From: Olivibacter sitiensis DSM 17696
Lineage (GTDB): Bacteria; Bacteroidota; Bacteroidia; Sphingobacteriales; Sphingobacteriaceae
DNA: 64,000 nt
Direction of reading: 5' to 3'
NCBI RefSeq assembly: GCF_000427965.1
Contig: NZ_ATZA01000004.1
Coordinates: 62,001-126,000, forward strand
Shown: one piece after another, positions 1 to 8,692 of the stretch
How positions within the stretch are numbered: position 1 is the first letter of the stretch
How the letters are laid out: each line of letters starts with the position of its first letter
Position numbers and translations under genes: made by a program
Notes under the pieces: model-generated
The model's input: only the letters and a program-made list of their open reading frames with translations
The model's database searches: none
What the model was told of the DNA's origin: nothing

Positions 1-1
1 G

Positions 2-1078
2 ATGCTTTACGCCACACGCGATAGTGCATCAAGGCTTTTTCCCGATGCCAAATTTGTCATCCAAGAAGAAATTGCTGCCATTCCCAAGGATAAAATCGTT
101 AAAAAGCGTTTTCATATACTATCACACCCTAAAGACAAACGGCGTTTCATTCCCGACAAATACACCCATTATGCGCACTTCATTAGGCCCCGGAACATCG
201 ATCTGGTATTGGATGCTGGAGGCTTCCAGTTTTCCGATCAGTGGATAGAAGCCTATACCGAGGAATCAAATGAAATGCTAAGACAATACTACAGTACCCT
301 GAAGTCGGGTGGCGCAAAAATTGTCTTTCTACCACAGGCACTAGGGCCATTCACCCTACCGCTAGCCATTGAAAGGATTAAGGATGCTTATGCGGTTGCC
401 GACTTGTTCTATGCCCGCGAACAAACATCCTACAATCATTTGTGCGAACTACTGGGAACCCAGGAAAAAATCAGGCTATGTCCTGACTTCACCAACATAT
501 ACAAACCAAGTGTACCCATGGCAGATCTCCTCCCCTTCAAAGCATATATAGGCATCATACCCAACCAAAAAATGGTCACCCATACTCCTACCAATGTTTC
601 CAAAAGTTACCTGACCTTCATGGTTGATCTCTGTAAAAAGCTGATGGGAAAAGGACACCCCATTGTCCTTATCAATCACGAAGGTAAAGGAGACCAAGAG
701 ATCATGCGTACCATAAAAGACGAACTGCCCAAGGAGGTAATCTACTTAAACAACCTGAACGCGGCTGAAATCAAGGCCGTCATTGGCCGTCTCAAGGCCG
801 TGGTGTCTTCCCGGTTTCACGGGGCAGCAAGCGGACTGGCACAAAGAGTGCTCACATTCTGTACCGGCTGGAGCCATAAATATCAGGAATTGCTAAAAGA
901 CTATGGCGTGGAAAGCAATTTCCTACAAGTAAACGACCTGCACGGCTCTTACCAAAAAATTGTCCAGGCAATGGAATCAAAAGATAAAGAGCGCTTCCAC
1001 CCCGATCGACTTGCCGTCTCCTCTCAGGAGCAACAAGTGAGGCAAATGTGGGACGAAATCAGCCAACTTCCGCTATGA
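2..1078 (+). CDS. Polysaccharide pyruvyl transferase family protein (possibly 5'-truncated)
   Basis: The protein matches the polysaccharide pyruvyl transferase family, which adds ketal-linked pyruvate to sugars of exopolysaccharides or surface glycans. The C-terminal half carries the family hallmark SSRFHGA (about residues 268-274), followed by a Rossmann-like segment with CTGWSHKYQELL. At 358 residues it is near full family length, but the first ATG is at base 2 of the window, so the true start may lie upstream. It overlaps the next glycosyltransferase start by an ATGA junction, so the two are translationally coupled in a surface-glycan operon. The acceptor sugar cannot be read from the sequence. 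Confidence 0.85.
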   Translation: MLYATRDSASRLFPDAKFVIQEEIAAIPKDKIVKKRFHILSHPKDKRRFIPDKYTHYAHFIRPRNIDLVLDAGGFQFSDQWIEAYTEESNEMLRQYYSTLKSGGAKIVFLPQALGPFTLPLAIERIKDAYAVADLFYAREQTSYNHLCELLGTQEKIRLCPDFTNIYKPSVPMADLLPFKAYIGIIPNQKMVTHTPTNVSKSYLTFMVDLCKKLMGKGHPIVLINHEGKGDQEIMRTIKDELPKEVIYLNNLNAAEIKAVIGRLKAVVSSRFHGAASGLAQRVLTFCTGWSHKYQELLKDYGVESNFLQVNDLHGSYQKIVQAMESKDKERFHPDRLAVSSQEQQVRQMWDEISQLPL

Positions 1079-2328
1079 AAATACTCCATATCAATACAGT
1101 AGACACGGGAGGAGCGGCCACGGCCTGCCTACGAATACACCTAGCTTTACTTGAAAAAGGCATCGATTCCAAGGTGTTGCTCTTGGGCAAAAACCGAGAA
1201 ATACCGGAAACCTACCTCTTTGAACCCACTATCCCGCCTGTAAGCAAAATGCAACGGCTACGCAAAAAGCTAACCAAGCTATCGCCACTGGCCAAACGCC
1301 GGGCAAGACAGCAACAACGCCAACTGGCAGACCTTAACGCCAGACAGCAAGGAGCCGAGATCTTCTCCTTCCCTACTTCACCCTATGACATCACACAGTC
1401 GCCGTTATACCAAGAGGCAGATATCATCCAGCTCAATTGGGTATCGGGCTTTCTGGACGAGCCATCTTTTTTTGCCAAGAACACCAAACCCGTCATATGG
1501 CGCATGGCTGACCTCTATACCTGTGGGGGTGGCTACCACTACGAGAAAGGATTTCCCTTCGATGCCTTGCGCCCAGAACTGGAGATCAACCATGCCCTCC
1601 GCCTGGCTACCTTAAAAGGGAAAAAGCTGCACATGGTCCCCATATCCAACTGGGTGAAAAGAAAGGCTGAAGAAAGCGAAATACTGGGTCCATTGAACAA
1701 AACAATGATAAACAACGGCTTGGACAGAACGCTGTTCAAACCCCATGATAAAGCTTTTGCAAGATCGGTGTTTAATCTACCACAGGGCAAGAAAATATTG
1801 CTGTTTGGCGCTGCAAATGTCAAAAACAAAAGAAAGGGTTTCGACCTGCTGAAGAAAGCCTTATATACCCTAGAAGAAGACGTGGTATTGGTAGTTTTCG
1901 GTCGTGATGCATTAGACCCCACTGAATTTATGTTTCCTTTAATACAGTTAGCCAGAATAGCCGATAAAAGGTTGCTTTCTGTGCTGTATGCCGCGGCCGA
2001 TTATTTTGTGATGCCTTCCATAGAAGAAGCCTTCGGCCAGGTAAGTATCGAAGCATTGGCTTGTGGCACGCCCATTGTGTCTTTTCCCACGGGAGGTAGC
2101 TTAGACATTGTCAGGGAAGAATTGAATGGTACATTAGCGGCAGATTTCACCTCCCAAGGTTTTGCGGCAGCCCTCAAACGGGCTTTGGCTACAGACTTTG
2201 ACAAAGAGGCGCTTCTAGCAGATGTCAAAGAACGTTTTGACATTGCAGACAAGGCAGACGAGTACATTGAACTATATGCACGTCTGTTGGCAGAGCATAG
2301 GCATCGTGTGCCATCAGCATTGATATGA
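1075..2328 (+). CDS. Glycosyltransferase, GT4 family (GT-B fold)
   Basis: GT-B retaining glycosyltransferase likely acting in surface polysaccharide assembly. The N-terminus MKILHINTVDTGGAA is the usual first strand plus glycine loop of GT4 enzymes. The C-terminal donor-binding part has IEEAFGQVSIEALACGTPI (about residues 320-340), the E-x7-E motif of this family. The start is set at the ATG at 1075, which overlaps the upstream TGA (ATGA), rather than at an in-frame ATG 27 bases earlier, because homologues begin at this strand. It in turn overlaps the next gene by ATGA. Donor and acceptor are unknown. Confidence 0.88.
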   Translation: MKILHINTVDTGGAATACLRIHLALLEKGIDSKVLLLGKNREIPETYLFEPTIPPVSKMQRLRKKLTKLSPLAKRRARQQQRQLADLNARQQGAEIFSFPTSPYDITQSPLYQEADIIQLNWVSGFLDEPSFFAKNTKPVIWRMADLYTCGGGYHYEKGFPFDALRPELEINHALRLATLKGKKLHMVPISNWVKRKAEESEILGPLNKTMINNGLDRTLFKPHDKAFARSVFNLPQGKKILLFGAANVKNKRKGFDLLKKALYTLEEDVVLVVFGRDALDPTEFMFPLIQLARIADKRLLSVLYAAADYFVMPSIEEAFGQVSIEALACGTPIVSFPTGGSLDIVREELNGTLAADFTSQGFAAALKRALATDFDKEALLADVKERFDIADKADEYIELYARLLAEHRHRVPSALI

Positions 2329-3131
2329 ATAACAAACAAAAGAAGATTATGCAGATTAGTGTCATCACCGTTAACCTAAACAACCGAGAAGGACTGGAGA
2401 GAACTATACGCTCTGTTGTATCACAGACCATTTTCTCACAAACAGAATACATCGTGGTGGACGGAGGATCCAAGGACGGAAGCGTAGAATCGGTCAAAAG
2501 TTTTGGAGACAAGATTTCCCATTGGGTAAGTGAGCCCGATAGGGGCATCTACCATGCCATGAACAAAGGGATCGAGATGGCCAAAGGAGAATACCTGTTG
2601 TTTTTGAACAGTGGGGATGTACTCTATGAGGAGGATACCCTTTTAAAAGTAAGCAAGCAGCTGGGTAGTCATGACATCGTCTATGGCGACTTGATATACG
2701 ATAGAAATAGCAAACTTAGCTTATCTCGTTATCCAGATAGGGTTACCTTCGACTATTTGTATCAAAGCTATCTGCCACATCCTGCCTCCTTCATAAAAAG
2801 AGAAACGCTCGTCAAGCTGGGCGTGTATGACGAGACGTACAAGATATGTGCAGATTGGGTGTTTTTCATGCGAGCTATTTGCCGATACAGTGTAAGCTAT
2901 TTGCACATTGATCAGGTTATCTCAGTCTACAACACCGAAGGCATAAGTGCACAGGTAGATCAGCAAGAAACGATAAAAAAAGAAAGAAATCATCTTTTAT
3001 CGTCAGAGTTCAGTGCTTTTATAGCCGACTACGAAGATTACCACTCTCTGAAATCCCAATTGACAAGATGGGAGAAAAAAAGACTATTTCGATGGTTAAA
3101 AAAATTAAAGTACCTAAAAATCGATCAATAA
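2325..3131 (+). CDS. Glycosyltransferase, GT2 family (WcaE-like)
   Basis: Inverting GT-A glycosyltransferase, cytoplasmic, probably adding a sugar to the lipid-linked polysaccharide unit. ISVITVNLNNREGLERTI is the family's first strand, VVDGGSKDGS the nucleotide-binding loop, and SEPDRGIYHAMNKGI resembles the WcaE/colanic-acid type. LNSGDVLYE stands where the DxD metal site normally lies. The ATG at 2325 overlaps the preceding stop. A second in-frame ATG at 2349 (MQISVITV) would also fit the family, so the first eight residues are uncertain. Last gene of the tightly coupled trio at 2-3131. Confidence 0.88.
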   Translation: MNNKQKKIMQISVITVNLNNREGLERTIRSVVSQTIFSQTEYIVVDGGSKDGSVESVKSFGDKISHWVSEPDRGIYHAMNKGIEMAKGEYLLFLNSGDVLYEEDTLLKVSKQLGSHDIVYGDLIYDRNSKLSLSRYPDRVTFDYLYQSYLPHPASFIKRETLVKLGVYDETYKICADWVFFMRAICRYSVSYLHIDQVISVYNTEGISAQVDQQETIKKERNHLLSSEFSAFIADYEDYHSLKSQLTRWEKKRLFRWLKKLKYLKIDQ

Positions 3132-3238
3132 ACAGCACCAAACTTACATCACACGTCCTTACACAATCAAATTTTCCAGAAAGCGCCCGATAGAAGGCAT
3201 ATTGAAGCATTTGATTTCCTAGTCCTGCTAAGAAGCGA

Positions 3239-3532
3239 ATGGTTTACATTACGCTACCCGTCTTTCTTTTTAAACCAAAAGCAACCGCCCTCATAGAATT
3301 GCTTTCCAACGGATCGCCATATCTTCCCAATCCCACATACTCCATCGTGTACACGCAAGAGATCGATTCAACACTACTGGCCGCTTTAACGAACGATCAC
3401 GTGCCTTGCGACTGGTGCTTAACCATGGCGACAAAGAAAATAAATTCTCTTTGTAACACCGTGTACATAATCTTCGTTATAAACGTAAGCATATGGGCAT
3501 TTAGAAAAACTCTAAAAATGCCTTGCAATTAG
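3239..3532 (+). CDS. Doubtful small ORF, 97 aa, in the gap between two glycosyltransferases
   Basis: The 407 bases between 3131 and 3539 contain only this open frame. It lacks a recognisable domain, has an unusual number of Cys and Thr residues, and its composition differs from neighbouring proteins. It could be a decayed remnant of a biosynthesis gene, since a gap of this size is unusual in an otherwise overlapping cluster, or simply chance. No promoter motif of the TAnnTTTG type was seen upstream. Treat it as unsupported unless homologues are found. Confidence 0.2.
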   Translation: MVYITLPVFLFKPKATALIELLSNGSPYLPNPTYSIVYTQEIDSTLLAALTNDHVPCDWCLTMATKKINSLCNTVYIIFVINVSIWAFRKTLKMPCN

Positions 3533-3538
3533 CAACTA

Positions 3539-4732
3539 ATGAATTATAAAAAGAAATTTGGTACGCTGGACGCCTTATTGCGTTATCCGTATATCTCGTA
3601 CAAATTACAGCACTTAGATACCGATTATTTTTTTGTTTTTCCCTTTTATGCCACTGGAGGAGCAGAAAGAGTACACTTGGAAATCCTCAAGCTGATTGGC
3701 AATGGAACAAAACCCGCCTGTTTCATCACGGAGGCATCAAAAAACTCAGGATTTCTGACGGAATTTATGGAAGTTTCCACAGTAATCTACTTGAGCAGAT
3801 GGGGTACAAAGGCCTCGTTTGTACCTAAAATGGCTCAAAAGATAGCCAAAGTAATTAACCAGAGGAAAAAACCAGTGGTTTTCGGTAGCAACAGCCAGTT
3901 CTTTTACGACCTGATACCTTTCCTTCAGGAGCACGTTAGGGTAATAGATTTAATCCATTCTTTTGTTGAGAAGGATAACGAAGGGTTAGAGAACTATAGT
4001 TTGCCAGTTGCGGACAGGATAAATGCAAGAATAGTGCTCGGTGAGTACCACAAAGGTAAACTCATTGCTCTTTATGAACGGCACCACAGAAAGGAAAGCC
4101 TGGCTAAAAACATCCATATCATATCCAATAAGGGTCCCGTTATCATTAACAAAAAAACAAAGACAGTCGACTCGTTTCGCAGAAAGTTACACATATTATT
4201 CGTAGCAAGAAATAGTCCGGAAAAGCGTCCTGACGTGTTCTTTAGTATTGCCCAAACCTGTATCGACAAAAAGCTACCTGTCCATTTCACCGTAGTAGGA
4301 GATTTTGACATCTATCGAAAAAGCCATCCACAGATAGATTTTAAGGGACACATTACCAAGAAGTCCGAGCTATACGCTATATATGACTCGGCTCATTTGA
4401 TAGTGTGCACTTCTATTTTTGAGGGGTTCCCAATGGTATTTGTGGAGGCTATGACTTTTGGAGTAATACCACTGTCGGTCGACGTGGGAGAAATCCCTAA
4501 TTATATATCGCAGGATAGAGAAACCGGCTTTTTAATAAGCAATACTCACGATACGGTCCAGTTGACGACCTCGTTCTACAAACAGATAAGTGTTATAGTT
4601 CATAACAAGGAAATCTTGTTGAAATATTCCCAAAATTGTGCTAAATTAGTAGAAAGAGAATTCAATTCGGACAAGTTTTCACAAGCTTATAAAAAATTGA
4701 TACTCGACACAAGCAATGAGTCTATTGATTAA
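3539..4732 (+). CDS. Glycosyltransferase, GT4 family
   Basis: A 397-residue GT-B glycosyltransferase. The segment PFYATGGAERVHLEIL (about residues 35-50) is the glycine-rich N-terminal loop with the GGAERV signature common in GT4. The C-terminal domain has FVARNSPEKRPDVF and FEGFPMVFVEAMTFGVIPL, the E-x7-E donor site. About 30 residues precede the first strand, a little longer than usual. It probably contributes one linkage to the surface glycan; specificity cannot be predicted. It ends 108 bases before the next gene, and that space holds a promoter-like motif. Confidence 0.85.
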   Translation: MNYKKKFGTLDALLRYPYISYKLQHLDTDYFFVFPFYATGGAERVHLEILKLIGNGTKPACFITEASKNSGFLTEFMEVSTVIYLSRWGTKASFVPKMAQKIAKVINQRKKPVVFGSNSQFFYDLIPFLQEHVRVIDLIHSFVEKDNEGLENYSLPVADRINARIVLGEYHKGKLIALYERHHRKESLAKNIHIISNKGPVIINKKTKTVDSFRRKLHILFVARNSPEKRPDVFFSIAQTCIDKKLPVHFTVVGDFDIYRKSHPQIDFKGHITKKSELYAIYDSAHLIVCTSIFEGFPMVFVEAMTFGVIPLSVDVGEIPNYISQDRETGFLISNTHDTVQLTTSFYKQISVIVHNKEILLKYSQNCAKLVEREFNSDKFSQAYKKLILDTSNESID

Positions 4733-4777
4733 AGGTCGAAATAAAAACCCGTCACAAGAAACCATCTCTTATTATAC

Positions 4778-4785
4778 TACATTTG
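4778..4785 (+). promoter_or_regulatory. Putative -7 promoter element (TACATTTG)
   Basis: TACATTTG matches the Bacteroidota -7 consensus TAnnTTTG and lies 55 bases before the GT2 gene at 4841. A clear -33 TTG is not seen at the usual spacing, so it is a moderate candidate. The ten bases TACTACATTT occur here (4775) and again right before the start codon (4831), a short direct repeat. Confidence 0.4.
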
Positions 4786-4840
4786 TAAAGCAAAATCAAT
4801 AAAGTATTTCATTGGCATTCTTAATCCTTTTACTACATTT

Positions 4841-5956
4841 ATGCACATAAATATTGATATTATTATTCCGTCGTTCCGTCTAGAAGATCGATATATTCTT
4901 CCTATATTAAATTTGCCCAAACCAGACAATGCGAGCTTCACCTACTATCTTGTTGTTGATAATCCCAATATCACACCCTCAAGATCGCTGGCATCACATA
5001 TTGCAAATAGAGATGATATTGTCTTACATATAAACGAGGATAACAAGGGAGCCGCAAAAACCCGAAATATAGGAATTGAGTTAGGAAATTCAGAATGGTT
5101 GCTATTTTTGGACGATGATATCCAAATAGCCCCGTCGTTACTCTTCGAATACGTCAATGCCATAAAGGGATATCCACATGAAATAGGTTTCATTGGTCTA
5201 GTGAAATTGCCTGAACCAATCAATGCCTTTACGCAAGCCATATTGGTCAATGGTTCAATGAGCGTGTTTAGCATTGCGGAAAAAGAGGACTATTTTGCAT
5301 GGGGAGCAACAGCCAATATCCTTATACGAAGGAAATCAATTGGAAACATAAGATTTTCAAATGAATACCCAAAATTTGGAGGAGGTGAAGATGTAGATTT
5401 CTTCCTAAAGGTAAGGGATAACAACAATTATAAAAATTATAAAACCCTCAAGAAAGCAGTTGTATACCATCCTTGGTGGCATAGTGGCAAGGTAGATCTA
5501 CAGCGTCCTTTTAGGTACGGAGTCGGCAACAGTTATTTAGGACAGCATAATAGCAGATATATTTATTATGATTTCCCAAATTCAGTCGAAACTTTGTGCC
5601 TATTAGCAGTCATGGCACTAATCACCGTTTTCTTCAATTCAAAATTCGCCCTTTTGTTGTTTTCGCTGATTCCTATAATGCTATTAATCGATGTACTGGC
5701 GCTTGCAATACAACTGACTAAGCGAAAAGAAAAAGTAGACCTGCAAGTATTGACATATATTATTGTATTACGATTGGCTTATCAAATGGGTCTCCTAATG
5801 GGCAATCTATCACGATACAGACTGAAGGGAATAGGTGAGAGATTTGATTATTTTGGCAAGCCCGGGAGAAATGCTTTTTTTAAGTTCAACACCTATAAAA
5901 TCACAAAATGGATACTCTATTTTTTACTAGCCGCCTCTATATTAATGATTGTTTAG
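4841..5956 (+). CDS. Membrane-anchored GT2 family glycosyltransferase
   Basis: A 371-residue GT-A enzyme. The N-terminal domain has the strand INIDIIIPSFRLEDR, then NKGAAKTRNIGIELG and FLDDDIQIA (about residues 88-96) with the DDD metal site, and GGGEDVDFFLKV further on, the acidic pair typical of the catalytic base region. After about residue 245 come two hydrophobic segments (LLAVMALITVFF; ALLLFSLIPIMLLIDVLALAI) and a terminal one, anchoring it in the inner membrane. It is the last + gene of the glycan cluster; the following genes converge from the other strand. Confidence 0.85.
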   Translation: MHINIDIIIPSFRLEDRYILPILNLPKPDNASFTYYLVVDNPNITPSRSLASHIANRDDIVLHINEDNKGAAKTRNIGIELGNSEWLLFLDDDIQIAPSLLFEYVNAIKGYPHEIGFIGLVKLPEPINAFTQAILVNGSMSVFSIAEKEDYFAWGATANILIRRKSIGNIRFSNEYPKFGGGEDVDFFLKVRDNNNYKNYKTLKKAVVYHPWWHSGKVDLQRPFRYGVGNSYLGQHNSRYIYYDFPNSVETLCLLAVMALITVFFNSKFALLLFSLIPIMLLIDVLALAIQLTKRKEKVDLQVLTYIIVLRLAYQMGLLMGNLSRYRLKGIGERFDYFGKPGRNAFFKFNTYKITKWILYFLLAASILMIV

Positions 5957-5970
5957 TTACAATCATTAAT
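5941..5970. terminator. Perfect 12-bp inverted repeat between convergent glycan genes
   Basis: ATTAATGATTGT and ACAATCATTAAT are separated by six bases and enclose the TAG stop of the gene ending at 5956. The hairpin sits where + transcription should stop against the convergent GT10 gene. It is AT-rich and lacks a strong T run, so terminator function is only probable. Confidence 0.5.
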
Positions 5971-6028
5971 CTCTGTACTTATTGTACGTGAAATTATAGC
6001 GTTTAAAACTATAATATACGGCAGCGCG

Positions 6029-7000
6029 CTAGTGATGTTCGAATTTCTCTATCAATAAGTTTCTGAGTCTTGAAAATCTATCGGCAATATATTCAGCAGC
6101 CGTATCCTTAAATTTCGGTTGAGCTGTGAATTCCTGGTACCGCTTTTTGCTGCTATGTAAATCTTCTACTATCCGCATCACTTTTTTTACCGAAAACTTG
6201 TCGTCCCACCTCACTATAGCATCATGATTTAGCACATCGGGCTCTGGTTGACCCTTTGCACCCCAATATATGGGAACAGTACCAGCACGTATTGCTTCGA
6301 ATAATTTTTCCGTAACATATCCATCATGGTTTGTGTTCTCTGGGCAAATATTAAATTTATATTGCTTTAAAAAGCTTATTTTATCATTATTAAATTTAGA
6401 TTTCAGTTCATTCGTATTCGGCATAAAGGAACCCGCACTATCCACCTGTTCTATTTCACTAAGGGCGTGATACAACCTGCTTCGTATCCCGTTTTTATCA
6501 TGACTACATACCATAGCGCAGAACTTGTCTTTTGCAGAACTTCCTGGTTGATAAAAATTGTCCAATACTACTTGTATGTCTCTTTGGTGAAAATCTACGG
6601 CAAAAAAGTAAAACAGCCAAATGGGAAACCGCAAATAGTTAGTAGCATCAATGTAATCAAACCCCAAAGAGATATCAACACTAGACAAGCAATAATCGCG
6701 ATACTCATGAAATCGCCGTACATTCTCGCCAGTATAAAACAGCTTTACTTTACTTTTGCTTTTATCAATAGCTCGTCTTGGACCAAAAACGGACGATAAA
6801 AGCAAGCTATTACTCTTTGTAAGATAATCCGCACAATGATGCACTACAAATTGATATAACCAGACATCTTCCTTTCTTTGAGATTTCCAAAAATTTAGAA
6901 CTTCTATATGTAAATCATCTGGCGCATATGTATATTCCACGTCTTCCTTATACAATTGAAGCTTTTGAAGTAGCCGTATAATTTTGTTTAAAGTTTTCAA
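6029..7000 (-). CDS. GT10 family (alpha-1,3-fucosyltransferase-like) glycosyltransferase
   Basis: The block FNICPENTNHDGYVTEKLFE followed by AIRAGTVPIYWGA (about residues 217-248) is the signature of glycosyltransferase family 10, whose known members transfer fucose from GDP-fucose in alpha-1,3/1,4 linkage. A 323-residue length fits the bacterial form. The N-terminal acceptor domain is divergent. The start is a TTG directly abutting the TAG of the upstream GT2 gene (no spacer), and no ATG lies in the first 40 codons. Fucose as donor is a family-based inference; no fucose-synthesis genes are inside the window. Confidence 0.85.
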   Translation of the reverse strand: MKTLNKIIRLLQKLQLYKEDVEYTYAPDDLHIEVLNFWKSQRKEDVWLYQFVVHHCADYLTKSNSLLLSSVFGPRRAIDKSKSKVKLFYTGENVRRFHEYRDYCLSSVDISLGFDYIDATNYLRFPIWLFYFFAVDFHQRDIQVVLDNFYQPGSSAKDKFCAMVCSHDKNGIRSRLYHALSEIEQVDSAGSFMPNTNELKSKFNNDKISFLKQYKFNICPENTNHDGYVTEKLFEAIRAGTVPIYWGAKGQPEPDVLNHDAIVRWDDKFSVKKVMRIVEDLHSSKKRYQEFTAQPKFKDTAAEYIADRFSRLRNLLIEKFEHH

Positions 7001-7786
7001 CTATTTAGGCATTACTCCATTAACGCATCTTTTCGCACCACTTTCAAGCACTTTTTGATAATTAAGGAAGTTTAGCGACTCGCGACTCCTCTCATTAAAG
7101 GCATGAAATAAATGATAGCATACCGCCAACATCTTGACTCTTTTCTGCATCACGCCATAGTTTACCAATCGGGCTGCCAGCTCGATATCCTCGTGCCCCC
7201 AACCTTCCAAGTCATTATTGTAGCCGTTCACTGCCATAAAATCATCACGCCAAAAGGCGCAATTGCATCCTCTTAAATCATCGGAGCGGCTGCTTTTTTT
7301 CTCAAAAAACGGAGCCAGAAAGGGCGCTCTCAATGAATTTATGCGATTGGTGATACCTTTTGTGAAAAAATGAAAATACGGCGCTCCCCGTCCCAAGAAG
7401 ACCTCTGCCGTCTTCGTCTCGGACAGCAACACACGGCTTCCCTTTACATAAAAACCGCGCTCAGCTACTCGAACATGATCGCGAACAAAATGCCTATTCA
7501 ACACGATATCTCCATCAATCTGGATGATATAGTCACTTTTTGAGATTTTTATCGCTTTGTTCAGGATAATCGTTTTGCGGAAGCCATCATCAGGATGCCA
7601 AACATGATGTAAGGGTATGGCTAGAGTTATTTTTGCCCACTCAGTGATGGCTCTGGTCTCGTCTCCAGAGCCATCGTCTGCAACAAATACTTCATCCGGC
7701 ATATAGCTTTGATAGGCAACAGTTTCCAGCACCCTTCTCAAGGCCATTGGCCAGTTGTACGTAGAAATCAATAGCGCAACCTTCAT
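7001..7786 (-). CDS. GT2 glycosyltransferase with galactosyltransferase-type C-terminus
   Basis: 261 residues. The N-terminus VALLISTYNWPMALRRVLE, FVADDGSGDETR and IQIDGDIVLNRHFV (DGD metal site) define a GT-A domain. The C-terminal half contains RGCNCAFWRDDF and GWGHEDIELAARL (about residues 194-207), the GW-ED motif shared with the Glyco_transf_7C domain of beta-1,4-galactosyltransferases. It is clearly paralogous to the next gene upstream (7793), six bases away, pointing to a tandem duplication. It sits in an operon ending with the GT10 gene. Sugar specificity unknown. Confidence 0.88.
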   Translation of the reverse strand: MKVALLISTYNWPMALRRVLETVAYQSYMPDEVFVADDGSGDETRAITEWAKITLAIPLHHVWHPDDGFRKTIILNKAIKISKSDYIIQIDGDIVLNRHFVRDHVRVAERGFYVKGSRVLLSETKTAEVFLGRGAPYFHFFTKGITNRINSLRAPFLAPFFEKKSSRSDDLRGCNCAFWRDDFMAVNGYNNDLEGWGHEDIELAARLVNYGVMQKRVKMLAVCYHLFHAFNERSRESLNFLNYQKVLESGAKRCVNGVMPK

Positions 7787-7792
7787 GAAAAT

Positions 7793-8692
7793 CTATAAGC
7801 TAACGCGGACAGGTACCGGCCTCAGCACTTCGTGATACCCGCTAAATGCACTGACACGTTGATGTTTTACAACGTATTCGTAATAGTTCAGATTACTTGA
7901 TTCGGATATTCTACTTACCAAATTATGATGTATATGATAACATATGGCCGCAAGTTTCAGATGATATTTGCGAATTCCCTTGTTGATGAAGCGCGCTGCC
8001 AATTCTATATCCTCATGACCCCAGCCATTCAGGTTATTTTCATAACCGTTCACACCCACAAAATCGGCTTTCCAAAAAGCCATGTTACACCCTTTCACGT
8101 CCCTAGGATTACATTCATCGGTGATGATAAGGCTTGATAAAAACGGGATTCTAAGAGCATTAAACCTATTTTTTATGCCCGTGCTAAAAGGGGTAAAGCA
8201 TGCCTTTTTGTTTCTAAGCAATTGTTTTGACCTTTTTGCTCCAATAAGCGCACGGCTACCTTTCACGAAAACCCCCTTGCGTGCGTGTACCAAATGATCC
8301 TTAACAAATCGACTATGGAGAACAATATCGCCATCTATTTGAATAACATAATCACCGGAGGCTGCTGCTATTGCCTTATTTAATATAACCGTTTTACGAA
8401 AACCGAGATCTTCTTGCCAAATATGACGCAAGGCAATAGGGAACATCTTTTGGTATTTTGCAATCAACCTTCCAGTCTCTTTTGCAGAACCGTCATCTGC
8501 TATAATCACCTCATTTGGGAGCTCTTCTTGAATCATTATACTTTCCAAACAGAGCCGCAAAGCTTCTGGCCAATTATAGGTGGAAACCACCAAAGATGAT
8601 GTTGGATATGTAATAGCTTTCAAAATAAATTTAAAAATAAGATATATGATACTCTTGTTTCTCTTCAAAAGATAAAACGAACGCCTTAACAA
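7793..8692 (-). CDS. GT2 glycosyltransferase, tandem paralogue with hydrophobic N-terminal extension
   Basis: 299 residues, aligned with its downstream neighbour through LVVSTYNWPEALRLCLE, IADDGSAKETG, IQIDGDIVLHSRFV, KGCNMAFWKADF and GWGHEDIELAARF. It has about 30 extra N-terminal residues (FYLLKRNKSIIYLIFKFIL) that are hydrophobic and basic and might be a membrane-associating helix. The assigned start is a TTG; another in-frame TTG just before the catalytic domain is possible, so the extension is not certain. First gene of the minus-strand trio 8692-6029, probably adding a residue to the same glycan. Confidence 0.83.
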   Translation of the reverse strand: MLRRSFYLLKRNKSIIYLIFKFILKAITYPTSSLVVSTYNWPEALRLCLESIMIQEELPNEVIIADDGSAKETGRLIAKYQKMFPIALRHIWQEDLGFRKTVILNKAIAAASGDYVIQIDGDIVLHSRFVKDHLVHARKGVFVKGSRALIGAKRSKQLLRNKKACFTPFSTGIKNRFNALRIPFLSSLIITDECNPRDVKGCNMAFWKADFVGVNGYENNLNGWGHEDIELAARFINKGIRKYHLKLAAICYHIHHNLVSRISESSNLNYYEYVVKHQRVSAFSGYHEVLRPVPVRVSL

